Below, piece after piece: positions 50,401 through 59,139 of a stretch of 64,000 bases of DNA. This DNA comes from Streptomyces sp. NBC_01232. GTDB taxonomy: Bacteria; Actinomycetota; Actinomycetes; Streptomycetales; Streptomycetaceae. The notes beneath the pieces are model-generated. The model searched no databases. It was not told the DNA's origin and worked only from the letters and a program-made list of their open reading frames with translations. A program made the translations under genes and the position numbers. The number at the start of each line of letters is the position of its first letter. Within the stretch, counting starts at the first letter, position 1. The stretch lies in NCBI RefSeq assembly GCF_035989885.1, contig NZ_CP108518.1, positions 4,327,501-4,391,500 on the forward strand. The letters are read 5' to 3'.

Positions 50401-50970
50401 CTACTCCTCCGAGATCGTCGGGCCGCTCCCCGGGCGCGGGCCCGTGTCCAGGAGGTCGGTCTCCTCGAAGACCAGCAGGGTCCGCGTCGAGAGGACCTCC
50501 GGGATGGCCTGGAGGCGGGTGAGGACCAGTTCGCGCAGGGTCCGGTTGTCCGGGGTGTGCACCAGCAGCAGGACATCGAAATCACCGCTGACCAGCGCGA
50601 TGTGCGCGGCGCCCGGGAGCTCGCGCAGCTGCTCGCGGACCGTGCGCCAGGAGTTCTGGACGATCTTCAGGGTGATATAGGCGGATGCGCCCTGGCCTGC
50701 GCGTTCGTGGTTGACGCGGGCCGTGAACCCGCGGATCACGCCGTCGTCCATGAGCCGGTTGATCCGGGCGTAGGCGTTCGCCCGCGAGACGTGCACCTGC
50801 TCCGCCACCGACCGTATTGACGCGCGGCCGTCCGCCTGGAGCAGCCGCATGATCGACCGGTCGATCGGATCCAGGGGACGGGGCGTGACGGGCGGGACTC
50901 CCGAGGTGCCCGGGGCGCCCCCCGGCGCAGCCGGTGCGGAACCCGGTCCGGCCATTTGTTCATCCGGCAT
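50401..50970 (-). CDS. Lrp/AsnC-family regulator, BkdR-like
   Basis: This 189-residue protein has a Pro/Gly/Ala-rich N-terminal extension (about 1-32), an AsnC-type helix-turn-helix (about 33-90; LDPIDRSIMRLLQADGRASIRSVAEQVHVSRANAYARINRLMDDGVI) and a RAM ligand domain (about 100-170; LREL.GAAHIALVSGDFDVLLLVHTPDN). It is divergent from the E1alpha gene of a 2-oxoacid dehydrogenase operon, the position of bkdR in other actinobacteria. Branched-chain amino or keto acids are the expected effectors. ATG 50970 has GGAGG 9 nt upstream. Confidence 0.9.
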   Translation of the reverse strand: MPDEQMAGPGSAPAAPGGAPGTSGVPPVTPRPLDPIDRSIMRLLQADGRASIRSVAEQVHVSRANAYARINRLMDDGVIRGFTARVNHERAGQGASAYITLKIVQNSWRTVREQLRELPGAAHIALVSGDFDVLLLVHTPDNRTLRELVLTRLQAIPEVLSTRTLLVFEETDLLDTGPRPGSGPTISEE

Positions 50971-51070
50971 TGCCCGATGCCTCCCTCTCCTGGACGTCCT
51001 GCATCCATCCCAGGCCCCCGACGCCAGTTTGTCCACAGCCTGGAGTCGCCTGTAGCCAAATTGCGCGGAC

Positions 51071-51088
51071 AACCGAACAATCGGTAGG
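51071..51088. promoter_or_regulatory. Variant PaaR-like operator before the E1alpha gene
   Basis: AACCGAACAATCGGTAGG differs from the paaA and paaN sites at 2 of 18 positions and keeps both arms ACCGA and TCGGT. It lies 60 bp upstream of the E1alpha start and 100 bp before the Lrp gene, suggesting that the phenylacetate repressor also touches the oxoacid dehydrogenase operon. Confidence 0.6.
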
Positions 51089-51148
51089 TGAGGGGCCTCA
51101 CACCCGGGGCACCCCCTGCCCGCTTCCCACGAGGAGGTGTACGCCGCC

Positions 51149-52285
51149 ATGACGGTCCAAGAGCTGCCCGGTGCCGGTGCGTCCCACCGTTCCACCACGC
51201 CGCCCGCCTGGAGGCCCCGTACGGACGCCGCTCCGCTGCTCCCGGACCCCGAGCCCTACCGGGTACTGGGTACCGAGGCGGCGGACCGGCTCGACCCGGA
51301 GCTGATGCGACGCTGCTACGCCGAGCTGGTGCGCGGCCGCCGCTACAACGCCCAGGCCACGGCGCTCACCAAGCAGGGCCGGCTCGCCGTCTACCCCTCC
51401 ACCGTGGGCCAGGAGGCCTGCGAGATCGCGGCCGCCATGGTCCTGGAGGACCAGGACTGGCTGTTCCCGAGCTACCGCGACACCCTGGCGGCCGTGGCGC
51501 GCGGCCTGGACCCCGTCCAGGCGCTGACCCTGCTGCGCGGCGACTGGCACACCGGCTACGACCCCCGTGAGCACCGCATAGCCCCGCTCTCGACCCCGCT
51601 CGCCACCCAGCTGCCGCACGCGGTCGGCCTGGCGCACGCGGCCCGGCTGCGCGGCGACGACGTCGTCGCCCTCGCCATGGTCGGCGACGGCGGCACCAGC
51701 GAGGGCGACTTCCACGAGGCACTGAACTTCGCCGCCGTCTGGCAGGCCCCGGTGGTCTTCCTCGTGCAGAACAACGGCTTCGCGATCTCCGTCCCGCTCG
51801 CCAAGCAGACCGCCGCCCCGACCCTGGCCCACAAGGCCGTGGGGTACGGGATGCCCGGCCGGCTGGTCGACGGCAACGACATCGCCGCGATGCACGAGGT
51901 GCTGACCGAGGCGGTCCGCCGCGCCCGCGCCGGTGGTGGCCCGACCCTGATCGAGGCCGTCACCTACCGGATGGAAGCCCACACGAACGCCGACGACGCG
52001 ACCCGCTACCGCGGTGACGCGGAGGTCGAGGCCTGGAAGGCGCACGACCCGATCGATCTGCTGGAGCGCGAGCTGACCGCGCGCGGGATCATCGACGAAG
52101 CGGCCGTCAAGGCGGCGCGCGACGACGCCGAGGTGATGGCCGCGGCGCTCCGCGAGGGGATGAACGCGGACCCGGTGGTGGACCCGATGGACCTGTTCGC
52201 GCACGTGTACGCGGAGCAGACGGACCGGCTGCGCGAGCAGGCGGCCATGCTCCGTGCAGAGCTGGAAGCCGAGGATCAGGCGTGA
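51149..52285 (+). CDS. bkdA: 2-oxoacid dehydrogenase E1 alpha subunit
   Basis: This 378-residue thiamine-diphosphate enzyme subunit has VGQEACEIAAAMVLEDQDWLFPSYRD and the ThDP/Mg motif GDGGTSEGDFHEALNFAAVWQAPVVFLVQNN. It decarboxylates 2-oxoacids, probably branched-chain ones given the BkdR-like neighbour and E1alpha-E1beta-E2 order; aromatic 2-oxoacids such as phenylpyruvate are possible given the paa context. ATG 51149 follows GAGGAGG by 11 nt. In streptomycetes this complex supplies branched starter acyl-CoAs. Confidence 0.88.
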   Translation: MTVQELPGAGASHRSTTPPAWRPRTDAAPLLPDPEPYRVLGTEAADRLDPELMRRCYAELVRGRRYNAQATALTKQGRLAVYPSTVGQEACEIAAAMVLEDQDWLFPSYRDTLAAVARGLDPVQALTLLRGDWHTGYDPREHRIAPLSTPLATQLPHAVGLAHAARLRGDDVVALAMVGDGGTSEGDFHEALNFAAVWQAPVVFLVQNNGFAISVPLAKQTAAPTLAHKAVGYGMPGRLVDGNDIAAMHEVLTEAVRRARAGGGPTLIEAVTYRMEAHTNADDATRYRGDAEVEAWKAHDPIDLLERELTARGIIDEAAVKAARDDAEVMAAALREGMNADPVVDPMDLFAHVYAEQTDRLREQAAMLRAELEAEDQA

Positions 52286-53301
52286 CGACGGTGGCGGCGA
52301 AGTCCGCGAAGACGGGGGCCAAGCCCGCGACGATGGCGCAGGCCCTGACCCGGGCCATGCGCGACGCGATGGCGGAGGACCCGACGGTCCACGTCATGGG
52401 CGAGGACGTCGGAACGCTGGGCGGGGTCTTCCGGATCACGGACGGGCTCGCGAAGGAATTCGGCGAGGAGCGCTGCACGGACACCCCGCTCGCCGAGGCG
52501 GGCATCCTGGGCGCGGCGGTCGGCATGGCCATGTACGGGCTGCGGCCGGTCGTGGAGATGCAGTTCGACGCCTTCGCGTACCCGGCGTTCGAGCAGCTCA
52601 TCTCGCACGTGGCGAAGATGCGCAACCGCACCCGCGGTGCGATGCCGCTGCCGATCACCATCCGCGTTCCGTACGGCGGCGGGATCGGCGGCGTGGAGCA
52701 CCACTGCGACTCTTCCGAGGCGTACTACGTGGCCACGCCCGGCCTCACCGTGGTCACCCCGGCGACGGTCGAGGACGCCTACGGCCTGCTGCGCGCCTCC
52801 ATCGCCAGCGACGACCCGGTGGTCTTCCTGGAGCCGAAGCGGCTCTACTGGTCGAAGGCCGACTGGCGGCCCGAGGCGCCGGCGGCCGTGCCCGGCATCG
52901 GGAAGGCGCTGGTCCGGCGGACCGGCACCAGCGCCACTCTGATCACCTACGGGCCTTCGCTCCCGGTGTGCCTGGAGGCGGCCGAGGCGGCGCGCGAGGA
53001 GGGCTGGGACCTGGAGGTCGTGGACCTGCGCTCGCTCGTCCCGTTCGACGAGGACACGGTCGTGGAGTCCGTACGCCGCACCGGGCGCGCGGTGGTGGTC
53101 CACGAGGCGAACGGCTTCGGCGGACCCGGCGCGGAGATCGCCGCCCGCATCACGGAGCGGTGCTTCCACCACCTGGAGGCGCCGGTGCTGCGGGTGACGG
53201 GCTTCGACATCCCGTATCCGCCGCCGATGCTGGAGAAGCACCACCTGCCGGGAGTGGACCGGATCCTGGACACCGTGGCACGCCTGCAGTGGGAGAACTG
53301 A
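52282..53301 (+). CDS. bkdB: 2-oxoacid dehydrogenase E1 beta subunit
   Basis: This 339-residue transketolase-type subunit has MGEDVGTLGGVFRITDGL, DTPLAEAGILGAAVGMAMYGLRPVVEMQFDAFAYPAFEQLISH and VVHEANGFGGPGAEIAARITERCFHHLEAPVLRVTGFDIPYP. It pairs with E1 alpha. GTG 52282 overlaps the bkdA stop (GTGA). Confidence 0.92.
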   Translation: MTTVAAKSAKTGAKPATMAQALTRAMRDAMAEDPTVHVMGEDVGTLGGVFRITDGLAKEFGEERCTDTPLAEAGILGAAVGMAMYGLRPVVEMQFDAFAYPAFEQLISHVAKMRNRTRGAMPLPITIRVPYGGGIGGVEHHCDSSEAYYVATPGLTVVTPATVEDAYGLLRASIASDDPVVFLEPKRLYWSKADWRPEAPAAVPGIGKALVRRTGTSATLITYGPSLPVCLEAAEAAREEGWDLEVVDLRSLVPFDEDTVVESVRRTGRAVVVHEANGFGGPGAEIAARITERCFHHLEAPVLRVTGFDIPYPPPMLEKHHLPGVDRILDTVARLQWEN

Positions 53302-54620
53302 TGCCGCAGGTAATGGAATTCAAGCTTCCCGATCTCGGGGAGGGCCTGACCGAGGCCGAGATCGTCCGCTGGCTGGTCGCGGTGGGCGATGTCGTCGCCA
53401 TCGACCAGCCGGTGGTCGAGGTCGAGACGGCCAAGGCGATGGTGGAGGTTCCGTGCCCCTACGGCGGTGTGGTCACCGCCCGTTTCGGGGAGGAGGGCAC
53501 GGAACTGCCCGTCGGAGCACCGCTGATCACCGTGGCGGTGGGGGCGTCCTCGCTTCCTGAGGTCCCGGCCGCGCCGGCGGCCGAGGCCGACGGCGCCGGC
53601 AATGTGCCCCGGCCTCTGATCGGTTACGGCGAGGACCACTCGCGCCCGGCGCGTCGGCGACGGGTGCGACCCGTCACCGCCGCGGTCTCGGCGCCCGTCG
53701 TCGTGGCCCCGGTGGCTCCGGCGCTGCCCGCCGGGCCGGTGCCCGTGATCTCGCCGCTGGTGCGCAAGCTGGCCAAGGACGGCGGGGTCGACCTGCGCGC
53801 GCTGAAGGGGTCGGGGCCCGAGGGCCTGATCCTGCGGGCGGACGTCGAGGCGGCGCTGGCCGTGCTGCGGGCGCCCGAGCCGGCCCCGGTCGCCCCCGTG
53901 GCGACGGCCGCGGCCCCGGCAGTGGCGGCGCAGGGCGAGCGGATCCCGCTCAAGGGGGTGCGCGGGGCGGTCGCCGAGAAGCTCTCGCGCAGCCGCCGAG
54001 AGATCCCCGACGCCACCTGCTGGGTCGACGCGGACGCCACCGAGCTGATGGCCGCCCGGGCCGCGATGAACGCCGTGGGCGGGCCCAAGATCTCGGTGCT
54101 CGCGCTGCTGGCCCGGATCTGCACGGCCGCCCTGGCCAAGTACCCGGAGCTCAACTCCACCGTGGACCTCGCGGCCAAGGAGATCGTCCGGCTGCCGTCG
54201 GTGCACCTGGGCTTCGCCGCCCAGACCGAGCGGGGCCTGGTGGTCCCGGTGGTCCGCGACGCGCAGCACCGCAACCCGGAGTCCCTGTCGGCGGAGTTCG
54301 CCCGGCTGACCGAGCTGGCCCGGTCCGGGAAGCTGACTCCGTCCGATCTGACCGGCGGCACCTTCACCCTGAACAACTACGGGGTGTTCGGGGTCGACGG
54401 CTCCACGCCGATCATCAACCACCCCGAAGCGGCGATGCTGGGCGTGGGCCGGATCATCGACAAGCCGTGGGTCCACGAGGGGCAGCTGGCGATCCGCAAG
54501 GTCGTCCAGCTGTCGCTGACCTTCGACCACCGGGTCTGCGACGGCGGTACGGCGGGCGGCTTCCTGCGCCACGTCGCCGACTGCGTGGAATCCCCGGCGG
54601 TCCTGCTCCGCAGCCTGTAG
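53301..54620 (+). CDS. bkdC: 2-oxoacid dehydrogenase E2 (dihydrolipoyl acyltransferase)
   Basis: This 439-residue E2 has one lipoyl domain (about 1-80) with lipoylated Lys45 in ETAKAMVEVP, an E3-binding domain (about 150-190; ISPLVRKLAKDGGVDLRALKGSGPEGLILRADVEAAL), an Ala/Pro-rich linker, and the acyltransferase domain (about 215-439) with catalytic His410 and Asp414 in FDHRVCDGG. The ATG overlaps the bkdB stop (TGATG). No E3 gene follows; a shared lipoamide dehydrogenase is expected elsewhere. Confidence 0.94.
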   Translation: MPQVMEFKLPDLGEGLTEAEIVRWLVAVGDVVAIDQPVVEVETAKAMVEVPCPYGGVVTARFGEEGTELPVGAPLITVAVGASSLPEVPAAPAAEADGAGNVPRPLIGYGEDHSRPARRRRVRPVTAAVSAPVVVAPVAPALPAGPVPVISPLVRKLAKDGGVDLRALKGSGPEGLILRADVEAALAVLRAPEPAPVAPVATAAAPAVAAQGERIPLKGVRGAVAEKLSRSRREIPDATCWVDADATELMAARAAMNAVGGPKISVLALLARICTAALAKYPELNSTVDLAAKEIVRLPSVHLGFAAQTERGLVVPVVRDAQHRNPESLSAEFARLTELARSGKLTPSDLTGGTFTLNNYGVFGVDGSTPIINHPEAAMLGVGRIIDKPWVHEGQLAIRKVVQLSLTFDHRVCDGGTAGGFLRHVADCVESPAVLLRSL

Positions 54621-54647
54621 CCCGGCACGGGCGGGGTCCCGGTGCAT

Positions 54648-54694
54648 GCCGGTGGGGCTGGATCTGCCCGAAGGGCGGATCCAGCCCCACCGGC
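54648..54694. terminator. Long hairpin (17-bp outer stem) between bkdC and quinone oxidoreductase
   Basis: Arms 54648-54664 and 54678-54694 pair perfectly, with an inner GCCC/GGGC stem around a GAA loop. It is followed by GCGTTTGAGGCGCGG and a second GGGGC-cgga-GCCCC-like hairpin (about 54713-54729), a combination I recognise as common in Streptomyces intergenic regions. It should stop transcription in both directions. Confidence 0.88.
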
Positions 54695-54750
54695 GTTTGA
54701 GGCGCGGGGGTTCGGGGGCGGAGCCCCCGCAGCGGCGCCGCGCCCGGCTC

Positions 54751-55728
54751 TCAGACGGTGAGCAGCAGCTTGCCCACGTGGGCGCTGGACTCCAGCACGC
54801 GGTGGGCCTCGGCCGCGTCCCGCATGGGGAACGCCGCGTGCACCACCGGCCGGATCCGCCCCGCGGCGACCAGCGGCCACACGTGCTCGCGCACGGCGGC
54901 GACGATGGCCGCCTTCTCCTCCAGCGGGCGGGCCCGCAGCGAGGTGGCGGTGATCGCCGCCCGCTTCGCCAGCAGCGCGCCGAGGTTCAGTTCGGCCTTC
55001 ACCCCGCCCTGGAGCCCGATCACCGCGAGCCGTCCGTTCACGGCGAGCGCGTCCACGTTCCGGGCGAGGTACTTCGCTCCCATGATGTCCAGGATCACGT
55101 CCGCCCCGGCCCCGCCCGTCGCCTCGCGCAGCGCGGCCACGAAGTCCTGCTCGCGGTAGTCGATCAGGATGTCCGCGCCCAGCTCCTTGCAGCGCGCCAG
55201 CTTCTCCGGGCCGCCCGCCGTCACGGCGACCGTCGCGCCCACCGCCTTCGCCAGCTGGATCGCCATTGTCCCGATCCCGCTGGACCCGCCGTGCACCAGC
55301 AGGGTCTCGCCGGGGCGCAGTCCGGCCACCATGAACACGTTGGACCACACGGTCGTGATGACCTCGGGCAGTGCGGCCGCCGTCGTCAGCTCCACGCCCG
55401 CCGGGACCGGCAGCAGCTGGCCCGCCGGGACGGCCACGCGCTCGGCGTACCCGCCACCGGCCAGCAGGGCGCACACCTCGTCGCCCACGGACCAGCCGGA
55501 GACCCCCGGACCGATCGCGGCGATCCGGCCGGAACACTCCAGCCCCGGATGGCGCGAGGCGCCGGGCGGCGGATCGTAGAAGCCCTGTCGCTGGAGTACG
55601 TCGGCGCGGTTCACGGCGCTCGCCGCGACCTCGACGAGTACCTCGCCCTCGCCCGGCACCGGATCGGGTACGTCGGCCCAGACGAGGGCCTCGGGGCCGC
55701 CGGGCTGCTCGATGGTGATCGCATGCAT
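54751..55728 (-). CDS. NAD(P)H:quinone oxidoreductase (zinc-free MDR family)
   Basis: This 325-residue MDR protein of PIG3/QOR type has SAVNRADVLQRQGFYDPPPG, LLVHGGSSGIGTMAIQLAKAVGATVAVTAGG (NADPH site) and DVILDIMGAKYLARNVDALAVNGRLAVIGLQGG. It lacks zinc-ligand cysteines. It probably reduces quinones or enones with NADPH. It is monocistronic and convergent with the bkd operon. Confidence 0.93.
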   Translation of the reverse strand: MHAITIEQPGGPEALVWADVPDPVPGEGEVLVEVAASAVNRADVLQRQGFYDPPPGASRHPGLECSGRIAAIGPGVSGWSVGDEVCALLAGGGYAERVAVPAGQLLPVPAGVELTTAAALPEVITTVWSNVFMVAGLRPGETLLVHGGSSGIGTMAIQLAKAVGATVAVTAGGPEKLARCKELGADILIDYREQDFVAALREATGGAGADVILDIMGAKYLARNVDALAVNGRLAVIGLQGGVKAELNLGALLAKRAAITATSLRARPLEEKAAIVAAVREHVWPLVAAGRIRPVVHAAFPMRDAAEAHRVLESSAHVGKLLLTV

Positions 55729-55754
55729 GGCCCGGAGGCTACGCCACGGCGCGG

Positions 55755-56843
55755 CTACTCGGCAGGACCGAGCTTCACCTGCGAGGTCGGCGGGACCGCC
55801 CGCACGATGGTGATGAGACGGTCCGTCAGCTGGATCGGGCTCGCGTGCGGGTCGTCGTAAGCGAGCAGCCGGTGCCCGCGCAGCACGCTCACCACCAGGT
55901 CCTCGGTGTCCCGGACCGACTTGCCGGCCTCGGACTTGCGAGCGGGGCGTTCGACGAGGTCGAGGCCGCTGCCCTGCTGGATCAGGTCCTCCATCACCGT
56001 GCCCGCGCTCGGGCTGAGCACGGACAGGCCCAGCAGCCGGCCGGCCGCGCTCGCGCTCGTGATGACCGCGTCCGCGCCGGACTGGCGCAGCAGCGGGGCG
56101 TTCTCCTCCTCGCGCACCGCCGCGACGATCTTCGCCCCGCGGTTGAGCTGCCGGGCGGTCAGCGTGACCAGGACCGCCGTGTCGTCCCGCTGGGTCGCGA
56201 TGATGATCTGACGGGCCTTCTGCAGCTCGGCGCGGAGCAGCACGTCGGAGCGGGTGGCATCGCCGACCACGCCCGTGAACCCCTCCGCGTTGGCCGTGTC
56301 GATCACCTTGGCGCTGGGGTCGACGATGACGACCTGCTCCTTGGAGAGGCCGGTGGCCAGCAGCGTCTGCAGGGCCGAGCGGCCCTTCGTACCGAAGCCG
56401 ACGACGACCGTGTGCTCACGCAAGTTCTTCCTCCAGCTCTTCAGCCGCCACTCTTCCCTCGTCCGCTCCGTCAGGACTTCCAGGGTGGTACCGACCAGGA
56501 TGATCAGGAACAGCACGCGCAGCGGGGTGATCAGCAGGATGTTGATCAATCGTGCGCTGTCGCTGTACGGCACGATGTCGCCGTAGCCGGTCGTGGACAG
56601 CGTCACGGTCGCGTAGTAGAAGCAGTCGAGGAGATCGACCGTCTCGTTGGCGTTGTCGTGGTAGCCGCCGCGGTCCAGCCACACGATGAACACGGTCAGG
56701 AAGAGCACGAACAAGGCCATCAACAGGCGCTTGGTGACCTGGCTCAGCGGGTTCTCGACGACGCGTCTGGGCAGCTTGATGCGCCGGGAGACGAGTTTCT
56801 CGTCGGCGCCACGGGCCATGGAGTCCTGGCCGTGCAGTTTCAC
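55755..56843 (-). CDS. Potassium channel with RCK (TrkA-N) domain
   Basis: This 362-residue protein has two membrane helices (about 40-57 and 105-123) flanking a pore with selectivity filter TTGYGD (about 84-89), and a cytoplasmic TrkA-N/RCK domain (about 140-260; HTVVVGFGTKGRSALQTLL, VIVDPS, GFTGVVGDATRSDVLLRAEL). GTG 56843 is preferred to the ATG 9 nt upstream: GGAGG abuts that ATG but sits 9 nt from the GTG, and GTG gives a GTGA overlap with the moeA stop. The start codon lies inside a parS palindrome. Confidence 0.92.
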   Translation of the reverse strand: MKLHGQDSMARGADEKLVSRRIKLPRRVVENPLSQVTKRLLMALFVLFLTVFIVWLDRGGYHDNANETVDLLDCFYYATVTLSTTGYGDIVPYSDSARLINILLITPLRVLFLIILVGTTLEVLTERTREEWRLKSWRKNLREHTVVVGFGTKGRSALQTLLATGLSKEQVVIVDPSAKVIDTANAEGFTGVVGDATRSDVLLRAELQKARQIIIATQRDDTAVLVTLTARQLNRGAKIVAAVREEENAPLLRQSGADAVITSASAAGRLLGLSVLSPSAGTVMEDLIQQGSGLDLVERPARKSEAGKSVRDTEDLVVSVLRGHRLLAYDDPHASPIQLTDRLITIVRAVPPTSQVKLGPAE

Positions 56844-56850
56844 GTGAAAC
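56837..56850. other. parS (ParB binding site) at the moeA / channel junction
   Basis: GTTTCACGTGAAAC, the 14-bp parS core, overlaps the last codons of moeA and the start codon of the potassium channel gene, so the site is embedded in coding sequence and in the ribosome-binding region. Confidence 0.88.
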
Positions 56851-58150
56851 ATCCTCCAGAAGCCCAGGGCAGATCGAGAATCTCCAGTTCCTGTCCGGAC
56901 CGCGCGCCCCTGGGCGGTACGACGGCCAGGGCGTCGGCGGCCGCCACACCCCGCAGCATCGCAGGTCCGTGGTAGCGCAGCGGCACCGCGTGCTCGTCGC
57001 TCAGCAGGACCGGCACCAGCCGGGTGTCGTACGGGTGGCCCGCCACGTCGCCCTGCACCGGCGCCGTGTAGCGGGGGCGCCCGCGGCGGCCGGCGAGGGC
57101 GCGCAGCAGGGGATCGGCGAGGGTCAGCAGTCCGGAGACGGCGGCCAGCGGGTTCCCGGGCAGCCCGACCAGGTGGCGCACCGCGTGTCCGTCGGGCGTC
57201 CCGGAGCCGAGGCGGGCCAGCAGCATGGGGTGCCCGGGGCGGACGGCCACTCCGTCGACCAGCAGGTCGGCGCCCGCCTCGCGCAGTACGGGATGGACGT
57301 GGTCGACGGGCCCGGAAGCGGTGCCGCCCGTGGTGACGAGGACGTCGGCGGTGCTCGTGGTGACGGCCTCCAGGAGGGCCGCGGCCCCCGCCGGGTCGTC
57401 GCCGAGCCGCCGCGTACCGACGACCTCGGCGCCGAGGCGGTCGATCCAGGGTCCGAGCATGGGGCTGAGGGCGTCGCGGATCAGCCCCTCGTGCGGCAGA
57501 CCGTCGGTGAGCAGCTCGTCGCCGAGCACCAGGATCTCCACGCGGGGGCGCGGCGAGGTGGTCAGCTCGTCGTACCCGGCGGCTGCGGCGAGCCCCAGCA
57601 CGGCCGGGGTGACCAGGGAGCCGGCGGGCAGCAGCAGGTCACCGGAGCGGCACTCCTGGCCCCGCGGGCGGATGTCCTGTCCGGTGAGGACGGGCCGGTC
57701 GGCGAAGAGCTGGGCACCGGACTCGCGGCAGTGCTCGCTGCGGATGACGGCGGTGGTGTCGGCGGGGATCCGGGCGCCGGTGGCGATCCGTACGGCCTCG
57801 CCGTCCGTGAGGGGCTCGGGCCGCCCGGAGCCGGCCAGGACGCCGCCGCCGGCGCGCACGCTCCAGGGGCCGGGGCCCGCGACGGCCCAGCCGTCCATGG
57901 CGGAGGTGTCGAAGGACGGCAGGTCGGTCAGCGCGTCCAGGGGGGCGGCGAGGACCTCGCCGAGGGCGTCCGCCAGGGGCACGCGGTGGGTGCGCGGACG
58001 CACCCTGCTCCCGGCGAGGACGGCGGTGTCCCGGGCCCGCTGCCAGGAGGCCGTGCGGTGTCCGCCCGCGCCGGCGCCGTCCTCGGGGGCCCGGCTGACC
58101 AGGGCCAGGGCCTCGTCGAGGGCCTGCTCGGCGGAGTTCGTGGGGGTCAT
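56840..58150 (-). CDS. moeA: Molybdopterin molybdenumtransferase MoeA
   Basis: This 436-residue protein has LPSFDTSAMDGWAVAGP, DGEAVRIATGARIPADTTAVI, VEILVLGDELL, VLVTTGGTASGPVDHVHPVL and LVGLPGNPLAAVSGLL. It inserts molybdate into adenylylated molybdopterin. It overlaps the upstream mobA-like gene by 4 bp and the downstream channel gene by 4 bp, forming a three-gene unit. The N-terminal 35 residues are a variable extension. Confidence 0.94.
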   Translation of the reverse strand: MTPTNSAEQALDEALALVSRAPEDGAGAGGHRTASWQRARDTAVLAGSRVRPRTHRVPLADALGEVLAAPLDALTDLPSFDTSAMDGWAVAGPGPWSVRAGGGVLAGSGRPEPLTDGEAVRIATGARIPADTTAVIRSEHCRESGAQLFADRPVLTGQDIRPRGQECRSGDLLLPAGSLVTPAVLGLAAAAGYDELTTSPRPRVEILVLGDELLTDGLPHEGLIRDALSPMLGPWIDRLGAEVVGTRRLGDDPAGAAALLEAVTTSTADVLVTTGGTASGPVDHVHPVLREAGADLLVDGVAVRPGHPMLLARLGSGTPDGHAVRHLVGLPGNPLAAVSGLLTLADPLLRALAGRRGRPRYTAPVQGDVAGHPYDTRLVPVLLSDEHAVPLRYHGPAMLRGVAAADALAVVPPRGARSGQELEILDLPWASGGCFT

Positions 58151-59016
58151 CCGGAGCCGTTCCGTTCGGCGTCGTCGGCCGCGGCCTCGTCGGCCCAGCG
58201 CAGCGCCAGGTCGGCCGCCTTGCGGGAGGCCTCGGCGACGGCCCGGGCCGGGTCGGCGCCGGTGGCGGCGGCGTGGGCGGCCGCGTAGCCGACCAGGAAG
58301 GTGGTCAGCGGGGCGGCGGGCCGGGCGACGCCGTGGGCGGCGTCCCGGGCGAGGTCGAGCAGGGTGTCGGTGTCGACGGCGAGGTCGATGCCCAGCTCGT
58401 TCTTGACGGCGGTGATCCATTGCTCCAGCACGGTTCCATGGTCCCTGATGCGGGCGCGGGCGACCGCGAGATCGTCCCAGGTGTCGCAGTCGAAGGAAGC
58501 CAGTGGCCGGGACGTGACGCGGGCGAGGTCCAGTTCGGCGGTGAGCGCGCGGAGCGGGAGCCCGGTGAGGTTGCCGTGTTCGGTGGCGAGCAGGGCGATC
58601 TCGCGGCGCAGGGGCTCGGCCCGGTACGCGGCGACCAGCGGCTGGTCCCGGCCGTCGGGGTCGCGCAGCATCGCCCCGTCCGTGCCGGGGGCGTCCAGCA
58701 GGGCCCGTACGGTCTCCCGGTCGAGGAACGGCAGGTCGGCGGAGAGTACGAGGACCAGTTCGGCGGTGGTCCGGCGCAGCCCGGCATCCAGTGCGGCCAC
58801 GGGGCCACCGCCGGGCGGGTCCTCGCGGGTCCAGTCGACGGGGCGCGCGGTGGGTCGGCGGCCGCCGACCACGACGGTCGTGCGGGCGTCCGGGCAGGCG
58901 TCGAGGACGCGGTCGAGGAGCGCGCGCCCGCCGACGCTCAGCGCGGGCTTGTCGGCGCCGCCGAGTCGCCGCGCGGCGCCGCCGGCCAGCACGATCGCGT
59001 CGTAGCTCATGCCCAT
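58147..59016 (-). CDS. mobA: MobA-like NTP transferase fused to a DUF6457-type domain
   Basis: This 289-residue protein has a MobA nucleotidyltransferase domain (about 1-190: AIVLAGGAARRLGGADKPALSVGGRALLDRVL, VLVLSADLPFLD, DTWDDLAVARARIRD) that makes molybdopterin guanine dinucleotide, followed by a roughly 95-residue helical domain (WITAVKNELGIDLAVDTDTLLDLARDAAHGVARPAAPLTTFLVGYAA) as in stand-alone DUF6457 proteins. The start may be ATG 59016 or ATG 59010; no strong SD is visible. It is cotranscribed with moeA. Confidence 0.9.
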   Translation of the reverse strand: MGMSYDAIVLAGGAARRLGGADKPALSVGGRALLDRVLDACPDARTTVVVGGRRPTARPVDWTREDPPGGGPVAALDAGLRRTTAELVLVLSADLPFLDRETVRALLDAPGTDGAMLRDPDGRDQPLVAAYRAEPLRREIALLATEHGNLTGLPLRALTAELDLARVTSRPLASFDCDTWDDLAVARARIRDHGTVLEQWITAVKNELGIDLAVDTDTLLDLARDAAHGVARPAAPLTTFLVGYAAAHAAATGADPARAVAEASRKAADLALRWADEAAADDAERNGSG

Positions 59017-59076
59017 GAGTATGCGGCGGCCACGATCCCTGCGGGGACACCCCCCCAGGCCCGTCGGGTACGACGA

Positions 59077-59118
59077 AGGCGTGGCCCGCCACCTCGTCCG
59101 AGGGGGCGGGCCACGCCT
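59077..59118 (-). terminator. 14-bp hairpin after bpa
   Basis: Arms 59077-59090 and 59105-59118 pair perfectly with a 14-nt loop. It lies 22 bp beyond the bpa stop. Confidence 0.8.
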
Positions 59119-59139
59119 GTGTTCCGTCGGCCGCCGGGG

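Noticed and set aside
54678..54740. A mobile-element end
   Set aside because: The GCGTTTGAGGCGCGG plus GGGGC-cgga-GCCCC combination is a familiar Streptomyces intergenic terminator context; no transposase or target duplication is seen.
56844..56852. ATG at 56852 as the potassium channel start
   Set aside because: GGAGG directly abuts this ATG, leaving no spacing; the GTG at 56843 has 9-nt spacing and a GTGA overlap with moeA.
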